This document shows, one piece after another, positions 24,452 through 33,558 of a DNA stretch of 64,000 nucleotides. Origin of the DNA: Spirulina major PCC 6313 (lineage in GTDB: Bacteria > Cyanobacteriota > Cyanobacteriia > Cyanobacteriales > Spirulinaceae); contig NZ_KV878783.1 in the NCBI RefSeq assembly GCF_001890765.1, forward strand, positions 4,306,771-4,370,770, in the 5' to 3' direction. The position numbers and the translations under genes are program-made. Below the pieces are notes generated by a model, which had not been told where the DNA came from, searched no databases, and was given only the letters and a program-made list of their open reading frames with translations. The stretch's first letter is position 1, and each line of letters begins with the position of its first letter.

Positions 24452-24681
24452 GAGCGTGATGCGTAAAGCCCCCTGAATTTTATTCGGGGGATATAAGCGA
24501 ATAACCGAATTGATTCGGTGGCGATACAATAAAAGCGTTCGCTAGCGCGAAGTAAAATTCCGGGGTGAGCACCTTATGGGCAGGGCGTTGTCCATTGGGC
24601 TAGGCAAGATAAGACGAGCTACGCCTGCAATTGCTGTCTGAACCCAGAATCCTCCGTCATTTATGCGGGGGAGTACGTCAA
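24452..24681 (+). mobile_element. 230-bp IS608-like MITE, copy 2
   Basis: Same length and about 97% identical to copy 1 at 12798-13027, in opposite orientation. TTAC (24448-24451) precedes the element. AAAG then the hairpin CCCCCTGAA/TTCGGGGG form the left end, and GAAT, the hairpin CCTCCGTC...GCGGGGGAG and TCAA (24678-24681) the right end. It has no coding capacity. The right part keeps sequence shared with the tnpB element's 3' end, so it could still supply an omega-RNA-like transcript whose guide would be the chromosomal flank starting TTCCCAATTGGC. It sits between cysQ and the mrr-like gene without disrupting either. Confidence 0.88.
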
Positions 24682-24743
24682 TTCCCAATTGGCAGCAGGA
24701 TCTAAGGGATGGGGGCTGACAGATACACCTGAGATACACCCGA

Positions 24744-25661
24744 TTAAATCTGACGAAACCAAGTCGGATGAATCGTAACCACTTCAATCATCTTGGTCTC
24801 CACACCCAGCTTTAAATCTTTCAACAAGATGCACAGTTGTTCGCCATCAATGAGATCTAATGCGGGCGCACCATCGCGGGTTGCCTCTTGCTTGGCCGCA
24901 GAGGTGAATGTTCCTGTTGTGACGAATAATCCTCTGTCGGTGCGCCCTACCATTGCCCCCCGAAAATCGCGAATCGCTGAAGCCCCCACAGAACCGGCAT
25001 AACGTTTGCATTGAAAAAAGACCGGGAAGCTTAACATCGCCATTTTTAACACCCCAATTCCATCAATTCCCCCGTCTCCTGTTTTCCCGGTCACCTCCAC
25101 TTTGATAAAGCCCGATTGACGTAAAACTCTCTGACAGAGACGCTCAAAAGCATCGGGAGCCATGGTTTTTAACTCTGCTAGTAGATGCTCAATCCAGACA
25201 TTCGACTCTACGGGAATATCTGCTCGATTATTCCACTGAATTTCAGGATCAAGATTTGCATCTGCATCAGATTGGCTGCCCCGATCTGCGGGATTTTCAC
25301 ATTGGGTAGATGAGGGGGAATCGGATGCTTTCAGTTTTTCAGTCACAAATCGCTTGATTTGAGTTTGGTTGATGGTCTGTAGGGCTTGACCTTTGGGGGT
25401 TAACGCCCAAACGCCGCGACTCACATTTTCAACGGCTTCATAATGTTTGAGGTAGGTTCTGGCCCAGGCTAAACGATAGGCGATTTCTGTTTGGGGGCCA
25501 TCTTTGTGGAGAACGGATTGCTGGGCTTCACTGAAGTGGCCGGATGCGCAGACGCGATCATAAATTTCTTGAATCGTACCAGACTCACCCAATTGTTTGA
25601 GGACTGTCAGGGTTGGTTCAAAAAAATGGTCAAAGGGTGGAATGAGAGAATCTGAAGACAT
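24744..25661 (-). CDS. Mrr-type restriction endonuclease
   Basis: 305 residues from the ATG at 25659-25661. The N-terminal Mrr_N winged-helix domain (about 1-90) reads VLKQLGESGTIQEIYDRVC and HYEAVENVSRGVWALTPKG. The C-terminal PD-(D/E)XK domain (about 160-290) has FERLCQRVLRQSGF, GKTGDGGIDGIG (Asp), FFQCKRY (Q-x-K) and an IRDFRGAMVGRTDRGLFVTTG helix-strand typical of Mrr. Mrr-family enzymes cut methylated or foreign DNA. No methyltransferase is adjacent, so it is probably a stand-alone type IV-like system. It ends 62 bp from MITE copy 2. Confidence 0.88.
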   Translation of the reverse strand: MSSDSLIPPFDHFFEPTLTVLKQLGESGTIQEIYDRVCASGHFSEAQQSVLHKDGPQTEIAYRLAWARTYLKHYEAVENVSRGVWALTPKGQALQTINQTQIKRFVTEKLKASDSPSSTQCENPADRGSQSDADANLDPEIQWNNRADIPVESNVWIEHLLAELKTMAPDAFERLCQRVLRQSGFIKVEVTGKTGDGGIDGIGVLKMAMLSFPVFFQCKRYAGSVGASAIRDFRGAMVGRTDRGLFVTTGTFTSAAKQEATRDGAPALDLIDGEQLCILLKDLKLGVETKMIEVVTIHPTWFRQI

Positions 25662-25710
25662 AGGAGACGAAGGGAATTTCAAGTTGGATTTTATCGGATT
25701 TGAGTCTGGA

Positions 25711-26664
25711 TTATCGTTTGGCGATCGCCCGATCGCGCAGCGTAATAATCCCCAGCGTCACCACCACCACGCCCAACACCTGCACCCAGGTCAACGATTC
25801 CCCGATCGCAACCCAGGCCAAAATCAGCGTTAACGTCGGATTACTCGATCCAATCAGCGCGGCTTGATTAGCGCCAATTTGCCGAATCCCCAAATTTTGC
25901 AACACATGGCCTGCTAAGGTTGCCAGGGCAGAAATCAAACTACCGATCCATAACCCCTGCCAGGCGATATCCGGGGGTAAATCGAGGGTGAAGGGCAACA
26001 AGATCGCAGCGAAAATGAGAGTGATCGCGAAACTGAGCCAGGTGAAGGGGATGGGGTGCAACGCTTGGAAACTTTGTTGCCCGACGAGGCTATAGCCCGC
26101 ATAGGCAAGGCCCGCCGCCACCCCGCAGATCATGCCAATGCCTTGCTGGGGAGCGGCGTTGATGCCACTAGGGGATAGGGTGAGGGCTGTGCCGCCTAAC
26201 ATCATCACCATCACCACTATTTGCAAGCGGGTGGGGGCTTGCTGGCCGAGGAGGGTGGTGAGGATTAGGGTGAAGAGGGGATAGAGAAAAAAGAGAATCA
26301 GGGCGATGCCGGTGGGAATCAAACCAATGGAAATGTAGAGCAGGGCTAGATAGAGAAACATGAGGCTGCCGCCCGCGATCGCTTTTTTCAAGAGGGGGCG
26401 GTTTTGGCGGTGGCGGAGTTGGGCGATCGCCCCCCACAGGGGCGGATAAAGCCGCAATGACACCACACTCAGCACCGGCACCACCCACACCATCCGCAAC
26501 GCCAACAGCAAAAACGAATTCGCCAAAGACGGCTCCACAAACCCGCCCACCCCCTCCCAACCAAACACCGAGGAGGTATTAAACAAAATTCGCACCGTCA
26601 CATTTTGAGCGCAGAAACAGAGAGCGGCGAGCAGTACAATGCTAATCCCAGACATGATGATCAA
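25711..26664 (-). CDS. EamA/DMT superfamily transporter
   Basis: 317 residues with ten predicted membrane helices arranged as two EamA repeats of about 140 residues. Signs are FLYLALLYISIGLIPTGIALILFFLYPLFTLIL in the first half and QIGANQAALIGSSNPTLTLILAW followed by VLGVVVVTLGIITL in the second. This is the usual size for a drug/metabolite exporter of the RhaT/EamA group. The substrate is unknown. The first repeat carries an insertion (FNTSSVFGWEGVGGFVEPSL) in its periplasmic side. The start may be Met1 or Met4. Confidence 0.85.
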   Translation of the reverse strand: MIIMSGISIVLLAALCFCAQNVTVRILFNTSSVFGWEGVGGFVEPSLANSFLLLALRMVWVVPVLSVVSLRLYPPLWGAIAQLRHRQNRPLLKKAIAGGSLMFLYLALLYISIGLIPTGIALILFFLYPLFTLILTTLLGQQAPTRLQIVVMVMMLGGTALTLSPSGINAAPQQGIGMICGVAAGLAYAGYSLVGQQSFQALHPIPFTWLSFAITLIFAAILLPFTLDLPPDIAWQGLWIGSLISALATLAGHVLQNLGIRQIGANQAALIGSSNPTLTLILAWVAIGESLTWVQVLGVVVVTLGIITLRDRAIAKR

Positions 26665-26762
26665 ATTTCCCGTAGTGGCAAGTCAACAGGGTTTCACTTT
26701 AGCTTGATTTTCACCGCAGCATCTCAAGGAGTGAAATTCACCATCAAAAATCCTAGGCTGAT

Positions 26763-27896
26763 TTAAAAAAGATGCACGCTAATAAATGTTGAGCTAGCTA
26801 CCGCAAGCAAGCCAATCATAATCCCTTGACAGATTCGTAAATTTTGACCTCCTCGCAGCAAGAAAAAGAGGGTATATAAATCAATAAAGGTGCGGGGATA
26901 GTTAAACACATAGTCCAAAATATACATACTACTCATCACAACCACCGCACCGTACCCCACCGTTCCCAACAGCACGAACTTATTCACTTCAAGCTTGATG
27001 ATTGCGATAATCAAGCTAACCAAAATTAAGAGACATAACACCCCAAACATATAGCCATCAAACCCATTTTTCAAATCAAAATCTAGACTAAAAAAGGATT
27101 TAATTTTCGCTGAAATGCCAAAAAATGGCGCAACAAAATTTGTAGTAGTGCCTGGAATAGTTTGGCTATTAAATCGTGTGAGCACGTAACCATTCCATAA
27201 CACACTTGGTATAATTGCCGGCAAGAAATAACGCCAATCTGCTTGGCGAGAATCCCAAACACTGACCCCCATCAGCGTCAACCAAATTAATAGAGATGTT
27301 TCGCGGGTGAGGCAGGCTAGCATGATCGCAACGGCAGACCATTGGGGCTTTTTAATACTGTAGGTGTAGAGAGCGATCGCCATCAGCACGGTATTCAATC
27401 CATCAGCCGTTGAAAAAGCCAACACAATCCAAAGTCCTGGAATACTCAAGACACCCAAAGCGGGCCAAATTTGCTGCTGCCATGTTTCTAAATATCGACC
27501 CAAAACCCATACTAAAATAGGGATCGAGAGAATATTAATTAAAACCATCATATAGGGGATAAGCTGTGCATTTCCCAACCCCAAAATATAGCTCAAGAGT
27601 GGATAGAAGATGCGACGATAGCGAAATGGCGGATCATCGAGAGCAGCGATGGAATCGGGATTTTGGAGGAAGGGATCGAGGGCGATCGTGAAGAAGAGTT
27701 GACCATCGTAGCCGAATTCATCGAATTGGTATGTTGTTTCAGGATTGGCATAGGGGGAGAGCGGTAAAACATTGCCGATCCGCATGAAGCTGGTGATGTT
27801 GTGATCAAACCGAATGAAGACTGCGATCGCGATCGCTAGGGCAACGAAAAACGCAATGATCGTATATTTCCAAACTGGATGTTTAAATAAAAGCAT
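26763..27896 (-). CDS. polytopic membrane protein of the GYDGQ type, paralogue 1
   Basis: 377 residues with about ten hydrophobic helices. An early periplasmic loop contains FDEFGYDGQLFFTIALDPFL and DDPPFRYRRIFYPLLSY. This loop with its GYDGQ and RYRRI motifs is typical of a family of bacterial membrane proteins that look like GT-C glycosyltransferases (AZOBR_p60025-like). The Asp/Glu-rich loop after TM1 would then be the catalytic region. It is about 40-50% identical by eye to the next gene, 34 bp upstream in transcription order, so the two are a tandem duplication. The acceptor and donor are unknown. Confidence 0.75.
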   Translation of the reverse strand: MLLFKHPVWKYTIIAFFVALAIAIAVFIRFDHNITSFMRIGNVLPLSPYANPETTYQFDEFGYDGQLFFTIALDPFLQNPDSIAALDDPPFRYRRIFYPLLSYILGLGNAQLIPYMMVLINILSIPILVWVLGRYLETWQQQIWPALGVLSIPGLWIVLAFSTADGLNTVLMAIALYTYSIKKPQWSAVAIMLACLTRETSLLIWLTLMGVSVWDSRQADWRYFLPAIIPSVLWNGYVLTRFNSQTIPGTTTNFVAPFFGISAKIKSFFSLDFDLKNGFDGYMFGVLCLLILVSLIIAIIKLEVNKFVLLGTVGYGAVVVMSSMYILDYVFNYPRTFIDLYTLFFLLRGGQNLRICQGIMIGLLAVASSTFISVHLF

Positions 27897-27930
27897 TAAC
27901 TATACTGAATTTTTAACTAGCAAAAGATAT

Positions 27931-29085
27931 TCAGGAATGTCCGACCAGAAAAAACAAACTTGATGCCAAAAGTCCCCCCATCATAGTCCCTTGAATATAT
28001 CGAACTTTTGATATACCTGAAATCCAAAAAAATAGAATGTAAAGGTCGATAAAAGTGCGCGGGTAATTAAAAAAGTAATCTAATATGTTAATGCTGCTCA
28101 TGATAAAAACCATGCTGTAGAGCGAGATGCTAATCAGAATTAGGCGGTTCTGTTTGACATCTAGCAAACTCAGTTTTATCCCCACTCCAATTATTAAAAT
28201 CAATAACATAAAACAATACAGATCATAGATAGATTTTGGGTTTAGTCCTGAATTTAGAAGAGTCGTTAGCTTTTCCATGATTCCCATCAATGGAATCGTG
28301 AAACTATCGGTTGCGCCGGGGATTTGAGTTGCCGCAAATCGAGTTAAAACGGCATAGTTCCACAATATCATTGGAATTAAGGCGGGGATACTGTAGCGCA
28401 AATCTTGATATTTTCGATTCCATCCGCTGGTGATGAGCCAAGCAATACCGATGAGCAGTGAAGTTTCACGGGTTAAGGTTGCAAGGGTCAGGGCAAGGGC
28501 AGCCCAAATCGGGCGTTTGAGATGATAGTTGTAGATTACTAAACTGATCAGCATAGTATTGAATAGATCAGCCGTGGAAAACACAAGACTAATCCAAACA
28601 CCGGGAATACTGAGAATTCCCAATGCTGGCCAGGTTGGTAGAGTGTGGCGATTGAGAACATCACTAATGCACCAGATGATGACAACAATCGCAAGGCTAT
28701 TGATGAGCACCATGACATAGGGAATAATCGCAGAATTGCCAAATCCTAAACTATAACTGAGGAGGGGATAGAAGATGCGACGATAGCGAAAGGGTGGGTT
28801 ATCGAGGGCAGCAATGGAAGCAGGATTATTGAGGAAGGGATCGAGGGCAAGGGTGAGGAATTGTTGACCATCGTAGCCTAATTCATTGGGGATAATTGTG
28901 GTGGTTTCGGGGTCGAGATAGGGGGAGAGGGGGAGAATTGAGCCAATGCGAAAAAAGCCGGTGATGTTACTGTCAAACTTGAACCAATAGAGGAGAAGAG
29001 TGGTACAGATGACAACGATCGCGGCAATCAAACTATTCCGTTGCGGTGCAGTTAACGCACAAAGCCAAGGATGGGCGCGGGTCAT
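27931..29085 (-). CDS. polytopic membrane protein of the GYDGQ type, paralogue 2
   Basis: 384 residues, same topology as its neighbour at 26763-27896. ELGYDGQQFLTLALDPFL and DNPPFRYRRIFYPLLSYSLG form the signature loop after the first helix, with shared blocks FSTADLFNTML, ALATLTRETSLLIG and NILDYFFNYPRTFIDLYIL. It has about ten membrane helices. It precedes the paralogue by 34 bp and is probably co-transcribed. The GT-C-like interpretation is inferred from layout. I cannot name a substrate. Confidence 0.75.
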   Translation of the reverse strand: MTRAHPWLCALTAPQRNSLIAAIVVICTTLLLYWFKFDSNITGFFRIGSILPLSPYLDPETTTIIPNELGYDGQQFLTLALDPFLNNPASIAALDNPPFRYRRIFYPLLSYSLGFGNSAIIPYVMVLINSLAIVVIIWCISDVLNRHTLPTWPALGILSIPGVWISLVFSTADLFNTMLISLVIYNYHLKRPIWAALALTLATLTRETSLLIGIAWLITSGWNRKYQDLRYSIPALIPMILWNYAVLTRFAATQIPGATDSFTIPLMGIMEKLTTLLNSGLNPKSIYDLYCFMLLILIIGVGIKLSLLDVKQNRLILISISLYSMVFIMSSINILDYFFNYPRTFIDLYILFFWISGISKVRYIQGTMMGGLLASSLFFLVGHS

Positions 29086-29230
29086 GAATGATTTGGGAGA
29101 GGCTGAATATCTTCCTTGGCATACCGTATTTTTGTTCGGGCTGTCAATAGAGTGAGGGGGGCGATCGCAGGGTCTCTGGCAGAATTAACGCCATAATAGA
29201 AGGGATGTTGTGAGCAAGGGAAGAGGCAAG

Positions 29231-30013
29231 ATGATTGGCGCGATCGCAGGAGATATTATTGGCTCGGTGTACGAATGGAATAATATCAAAACGAAAGAAT
29301 TTCCGCTGTTTAGTCCACAGTGTTTTTTCACTGATGATACGGTTTTAACGGTGGCGCTGGCCGATTCAATTTTAACGGGGACGAGCTACGTTGAAAATTT
29401 AAAACAGTTTTTCCAATGGTATCCCGATCGCGGTTATGGAAATCGGTTTCACCACTGGGCCAGTCAGGCGAATCCGCAGCCCTATTACAGTTGGGGAAAT
29501 GGGGCAGCGATGCGGATTAGTCCGGTGGGCTATGCCTATGATGACCTCGAAACCGTATTAACAAAAGCGGCAGAGTTTACCGCCGTTACCCACAATCACC
29601 CCGAAGGGATTAAAGGCGGCCAGGCCACGGCGGCGGCGATTTTTTTGGGGCGCATGGGTCAGTCTAAATTAGAGATCAAGACCTACATTGAATCACAATT
29701 TGGCTATGATTTAAGCCGATCCGTGGATGACATTCGCCCCACCTATGCGTTTACGGAATCATCCCAAGAGACTGTGCCCCAAGCGATTCGGGCTTGGTTT
29801 GAGGCAACGGATTTTGAAGATGCGGTGCGGACGGCGGTGTCCTTGGGGGGAGATTCGGATACCTTAACCTGCATTACGGGGGGAATTGCCCAGGGGTTTT
29901 ATGGCGGGGTTCCGACGGCGATCGCAACTCAGGTTTATGCCCATTTGGATGACCGTTTAGCCAGAATTACCCGTGATTTTATGGCGATGGTTGAGAGGCA
30001 GCACGGTGGTTAG
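29231..30013 (+). CDS. ADP-ribosylglycohydrolase (DraG/ARH family)
   Basis: 260 residues from the ATG at 29231, which has GAAGAGG upstream. A GTG seven codons earlier is less likely. Family motifs are GAIAGDIIGSVYEW, the metal-binding CFFTDDTVLTVALADSIL, AMRISPVGYAY, THNHPEGIKGGQATAAAIF and GGDSDTLTCITGGIAQGFYG, with both Mg2+ sites complete. It removes ADP-ribose from modified proteins or hydrolyses related compounds. No ADP-ribosyltransferase or nitrogenase gene is nearby to indicate a partner. The gene converges on the DUF39 gene with 4 bp overlap. Confidence 0.9.
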   Translation: MIGAIAGDIIGSVYEWNNIKTKEFPLFSPQCFFTDDTVLTVALADSILTGTSYVENLKQFFQWYPDRGYGNRFHHWASQANPQPYYSWGNGAAMRISPVGYAYDDLETVLTKAAEFTAVTHNHPEGIKGGQATAAAIFLGRMGQSKLEIKTYIESQFGYDLSRSVDDIRPTYAFTESSQETVPQAIRAWFEATDFEDAVRTAVSLGGDSDTLTCITGGIAQGFYGGVPTAIATQVYAHLDDRLARITRDFMAMVERQHGG

Positions 30014-31203
30014 GTATCGAGGCGCATGGCGGTATCAATGCGGTCTTGGGAGAGGAAGGCGCGATCGCTCGGTAACGGGGCAACGGGTTCCGTGAGGGTG
30101 AAGTCTCCGGCGGTGATCCATTGTTTGAGTTCTTCGGCGACCCGTTGCGATCGGTATAAACTCGCCAGGGGCGCGGTGCGCACGGTTTGGCCTTCGATGC
30201 TGATCCGGCCACTTTTTAACTGTGCATAGGAGACGAGGCCAAAGGTAGGACGTACCCGACGCGGAATCGAAAAATCCATCACCGGTGCAACGATCGCATC
30301 ATCCTGCACCGCACAGCGTGCCACCACCGCCTCATTCAACACCGGCATCGGCACACCCACCCCCAACATGATCGACGGGCCGTAATGCTTGAAATAGCAG
30401 CCCCGCACCCAGTCCGGCGACATCTGTTTGGCATCACCGATCAAGGCTACAGTGGCGGCGGGGCCGATGGGGGTGCGGTTTTCGAGGCGTTTTTGTAAGG
30501 GAAAATGTTGCGTGCCTTCCCAGGCCACATAGCCCACACCGCCACCGAGGAAAATTTTAGTGCCAATCCCCACCACGGTTAAATCCGGGTCATTCAACAA
30601 AGGAGACATCGCGCCGGGATTGGAATAGACGGCATTGCCAAGGGTGGGTTGCAGCACCCCCAGATAGGTGTAGAGGGGGCGATCGCTCCCATTCACTCCC
30701 ACGATAAAGTTTTGATATAAATTACGCGGATTAAACAAATAAAACTGATTGATCGCCTCCGCCCGAATCGACGTATCCAACGACGCACGGGGATAACAAT
30801 CGGTCACATGACCCGTCGCCCGCAATGGCACAGATTTACCCGCGATCAACGCCTCAATCACATGACCACCGCCCCGCTCTTGCGCTTCACCGTCCGGGGG
30901 AATTTCCTGGGGCATCGTCGCCCCCAAATATAAATCCACCGCCCCCAATCCCGCATACACCGGCACATCATCGAGCCAACAGTGACGAATTTTAATCGGT
31001 GGATCGGTATGGCCAATATTGAGCATCGCCCCGGTGGACTCCATCGGCTCAAACGTGCCCGTGGTGATCACGTCCACCGTTGCGGCAATGTCGGCGATGG
31101 ACTCGGTGAGGGCCCGTTGCTTCACTTCGGTGACGGTGAGGGCGATCGCCGTTTTCTGGACAATCTTGGCATTGATTTCGGTAATTGTGCGCTGCACACC
31201 CAT
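30010..31203 (-). CDS. DUF39 / homocysteine biosynthesis (aspartate-semialdehyde sulfurtransferase-like)
   Basis: 397 residues. The N-terminal RTITEINAKIVQKTAIALTVTE and central FEPMESTGAMLNIGHTDPPIKI, YAGLGAVDLYLGA and GGGHVIEALIAGK are features of the DUF39 family. In methanogens and some anaerobes this family works with a ferredoxin/CBS partner to make homocysteine directly from aspartate semialdehyde. GHVTDCYPRASLDTSI holds a conserved-looking Cys that could be catalytic. The cyanobacterial version lacks an adjacent ferredoxin or CBS partner here. The biochemical role in cyanobacteria is inferred from family only. It converges with the ADP-ribosylglycohydrolase gene. Confidence 0.8.
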   Translation of the reverse strand: MGVQRTITEINAKIVQKTAIALTVTEVKQRALTESIADIAATVDVITTGTFEPMESTGAMLNIGHTDPPIKIRHCWLDDVPVYAGLGAVDLYLGATMPQEIPPDGEAQERGGGHVIEALIAGKSVPLRATGHVTDCYPRASLDTSIRAEAINQFYLFNPRNLYQNFIVGVNGSDRPLYTYLGVLQPTLGNAVYSNPGAMSPLLNDPDLTVVGIGTKIFLGGGVGYVAWEGTQHFPLQKRLENRTPIGPAATVALIGDAKQMSPDWVRGCYFKHYGPSIMLGVGVPMPVLNEAVVARCAVQDDAIVAPVMDFSIPRRVRPTFGLVSYAQLKSGRISIEGQTVRTAPLASLYRSQRVAEELKQWITAGDFTLTEPVAPLPSDRAFLSQDRIDTAMRLDT

Positions 31204-31226
31204 CCCCGTTTTGCTCCTCTGCGTTT

Positions 31227-32393
31227 CTACAATGGTCGTGGTTTGTAGAAGTATACCCGCTCAAAACTATTGACATTATTTTTGCTCGCTAACCGTTGGG
31301 CCCGCCGAAAAAAGTTCACCGTTTCATCTTTGACCCAACCATATTGAATTGCCAATAACTCTAGGGCGATCGGTTCAATGCTTTGGTCTTGAATTAACTG
31401 ATCGATTTGGTCGTCATTTAATAGCCCTGAAACTTGTAAATATTCTGTCAAATTATAGGATCGCTTCTGTTTTAACCATTGCGGTAACTCCACCAGAAAA
31501 AAGCGAACCGTTTGGGGATTGACCCAACCCTGCTGCACAATCAATTCCCCAAAGCGTTGGGACGGTGCTTGACCTTGTTTTTCAAGCAAAAATTCGACTT
31601 GATCCATCGAGAGTAACCCTGCTTCATGGAGCAATAACCCCAAGGGTTTTTTATAGCGATACTGATTAAATTTTTGTTGCGTGGCGAGCCAAAACATCGG
31701 CAAAATGTCGAATAAGTAGCGTTTCCACAGCCGCCGAGGTTCTGCCCAGAGACGATACAGCCACTCTAAGCCCCACCGACTCATGTTACGGGGGGCACGG
31801 CGAGTTACGCCCGCCTCAAAATCAATCGTCGCCCCGATCGCAAGGAAAATTTTAATCTGGGAGAGGCGATCGCGATATTTATAAATCCATTTTTCCTGCT
31901 TGGGTGCGCCGACTCCAACGGCCAGCACATTCGCATCGGTGGCTTGAATAATATCGAGAATTTTTTCGCATTCCTCAAGATTCCGTTCAAAGCCAAAGGA
32001 GGGGGAATGGACACCCACCACTAATTCTCGTCCGACTTTCTGGTTGATGCGCTCCTGGGCTTGTTGGGCCACGCCTTCCCGGGAGCCGAGGAGGAAAACA
32101 CGAATGTCTGGATCGTCTTTGTAATATTCATAAAAGGCAGGAAAAAAATCTGAACCGGAAATTTTTTCTTGAATGCGTTTCCCTAAAAATAACGAAATCC
32201 ACATTAATATTTGACTGTCACAAATAACATAGTCAGCGGTTTGATAGACGTGGAAAAATTCAGGATCATGTTGAAGTTTGATAAGGTGATCTACGTTGGG
32301 GGTAATGATAAATCCCCCTTGTTTGATCTGCCGGAGCAAGTTCTTTAAGGAAATATTATCAATGGAGATATTAAGAATATCAAATTTGGTCAT
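31227..32393 (-). CDS. WecG/TagA/CpsF glycosyltransferase fused to two DUF2949-like repeats
   Basis: 388 residues. Residues about 1-250 are a GT26 enzyme: GGFIITPNVDHLIKLQHDPEF (with the Asp of the active site), DYVICDSQILMW, VFLLGSREGVAQQAQE, VGVGAPKQEKWI and AGVTRRAPRNMSRWGLEWLYRLWAEP. It would transfer ManNAc-like sugars to a lipid-linked acceptor in polysaccharide synthesis. The rest (about 255-375) holds two copies of a helical unit: LLHEAGLLSMDQVEFLLEKQ with RFGELIVQQGWVNPQTV, and YLQVSGLLNDDQIDQLIQDQ with ELLAIQYGWVKDETV. These resemble the DUF2949 protein at 23076 and the N-terminal domains of GspE/MshE ATPases. The fusion is unusual, since TagA normally ends after the first part. Confidence 0.87.
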   Translation of the reverse strand: MTKFDILNISIDNISLKNLLRQIKQGGFIITPNVDHLIKLQHDPEFFHVYQTADYVICDSQILMWISLFLGKRIQEKISGSDFFPAFYEYYKDDPDIRVFLLGSREGVAQQAQERINQKVGRELVVGVHSPSFGFERNLEECEKILDIIQATDANVLAVGVGAPKQEKWIYKYRDRLSQIKIFLAIGATIDFEAGVTRRAPRNMSRWGLEWLYRLWAEPRRLWKRYLFDILPMFWLATQQKFNQYRYKKPLGLLLHEAGLLSMDQVEFLLEKQGQAPSQRFGELIVQQGWVNPQTVRFFLVELPQWLKQKRSYNLTEYLQVSGLLNDDQIDQLIQDQSIEPIALELLAIQYGWVKDETVNFFRRAQRLASKNNVNSFERVYFYKPRPL

Positions 32394-32473
32394 GAGGCAG
32401 CCTAGGACGATACCAAGGAGTGAGGAAATGGGAATCAGTCTTGGGGAATATCACTTGGCGACGATTGTGATTC

Positions 32474-33547
32474 TTACTCTAGTACCGAAGGGTGAGAGGG
32501 AAAATCCGGAGGTAATGGGTCAGACTTCCAAATATTGAGAATATCTTTCAAAACGATTTCTGTAAACCAAATCTGGCCGACGATGGTGAGGGGCAAGGAG
32601 AGGAAAAGACCGGGAATCCCAAAGGCGATCGCAAAAAAGAGTTGGGCGAGGAGGGTGAGGGCGGGGAGTTTGAGGGCGGGGCGGGTGAGGAGGCGGCGGG
32701 CGAGGAGGTTGCTTTCGAGTTGTTGGATGGTGATGTAGAGCAACAGGACGATCAGGGATTTCCAGGGTTGATCGAGGAGGGCGATCGCCATGGGGGGGAT
32801 GGCACTGAGTCCAGCACCGAGGGTGGGGATCAGGGTAAACAGGCCGGCGATTAGGGCTTGGGAGAGGGCGAGGGGAATCCGTAGCAAGAGGAGACCGATG
32901 AAGCTGAGGAGGGTGACGGTGAGCATGTTGACGACGATGCCTTCAAACCACCGTTGTAGGGCGCGATCGCAGGTGGCCAAAATCTGATTCACCCGTGGAC
33001 GATAGAAGGCGGGAAACATCCTTAACACACCCTGACGATAGGGGTTTGGGTCTACGAGCAGCATCAAGGTTAGGGCTGTCAAGAGTAAGACATTCAGCAT
33101 CGCCCCTAAGGTGCTAGAAAAAATCGTCCACCCCTCGCCGAGGATGTTATTGCCCAATTCGGGGAGTTGTGCGCCCATATCCTGCCAATTGGGGAGCAGG
33201 GCCCAGACGCGGGGACTGAAGCGATCTTCAAATTGGGCAATCCACGGGCCGAGGCGATCAATGCCCTCCATGACTTCTTGGGGCAGTTGGTTAATTTGGG
33301 CGACGACGGGCGGGACGAGCAGACCAAAAAAGCCCACAATCAAGACCAGGGAGAGGGCGATCGTCGCCATCACGGCCCGACCCCGGCCGAGGGATTTAAA
33401 ATTTTGCTGTAAACCCCGCACCACCCCTGATAGGGCATTGGCGAGGATAATCGCGCCCAAGACGACCACCAGCAGTTGACGCACCTGCCAGGCTCCGTAC
33501 AGCCCGATCAGCAGCAAGATGAGTCCGAACCAATGACCAAATTTCAT
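32474..33547 (-). CDS. AI-2E family transporter
   Basis: 357 residues with about eight helices in the order typical of the family (former UPF0118): two N-terminal helices, a large extracytoplasmic loop (INQLPQEVMEGIDRLGPWIAQFEDR), then a helical bundle including FTLIPTLGAGLSAIPPMAIALLDQ and the PALKLPALTLLAQLFFAIAFGIPGLFLSLPL end. Family members include TqsA-like exporters and Na+/H+-antiporting variants, so the substrate is open. It lies 11 bp after the small membrane protein at 33559-33759 on the same strand and is probably co-transcribed. Confidence 0.87.
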   Translation of the reverse strand: MKFGHWFGLILLLIGLYGAWQVRQLLVVVLGAIILANALSGVVRGLQQNFKSLGRGRAVMATIALSLVLIVGFFGLLVPPVVAQINQLPQEVMEGIDRLGPWIAQFEDRFSPRVWALLPNWQDMGAQLPELGNNILGEGWTIFSSTLGAMLNVLLLTALTLMLLVDPNPYRQGVLRMFPAFYRPRVNQILATCDRALQRWFEGIVVNMLTVTLLSFIGLLLLRIPLALSQALIAGLFTLIPTLGAGLSAIPPMAIALLDQPWKSLIVLLLYITIQQLESNLLARRLLTRPALKLPALTLLAQLFFAIAFGIPGLFLSLPLTIVGQIWFTEIVLKDILNIWKSDPLPPDFPSHPSVLE

Positions 33548-33558
33548 GATTTCAAGGG

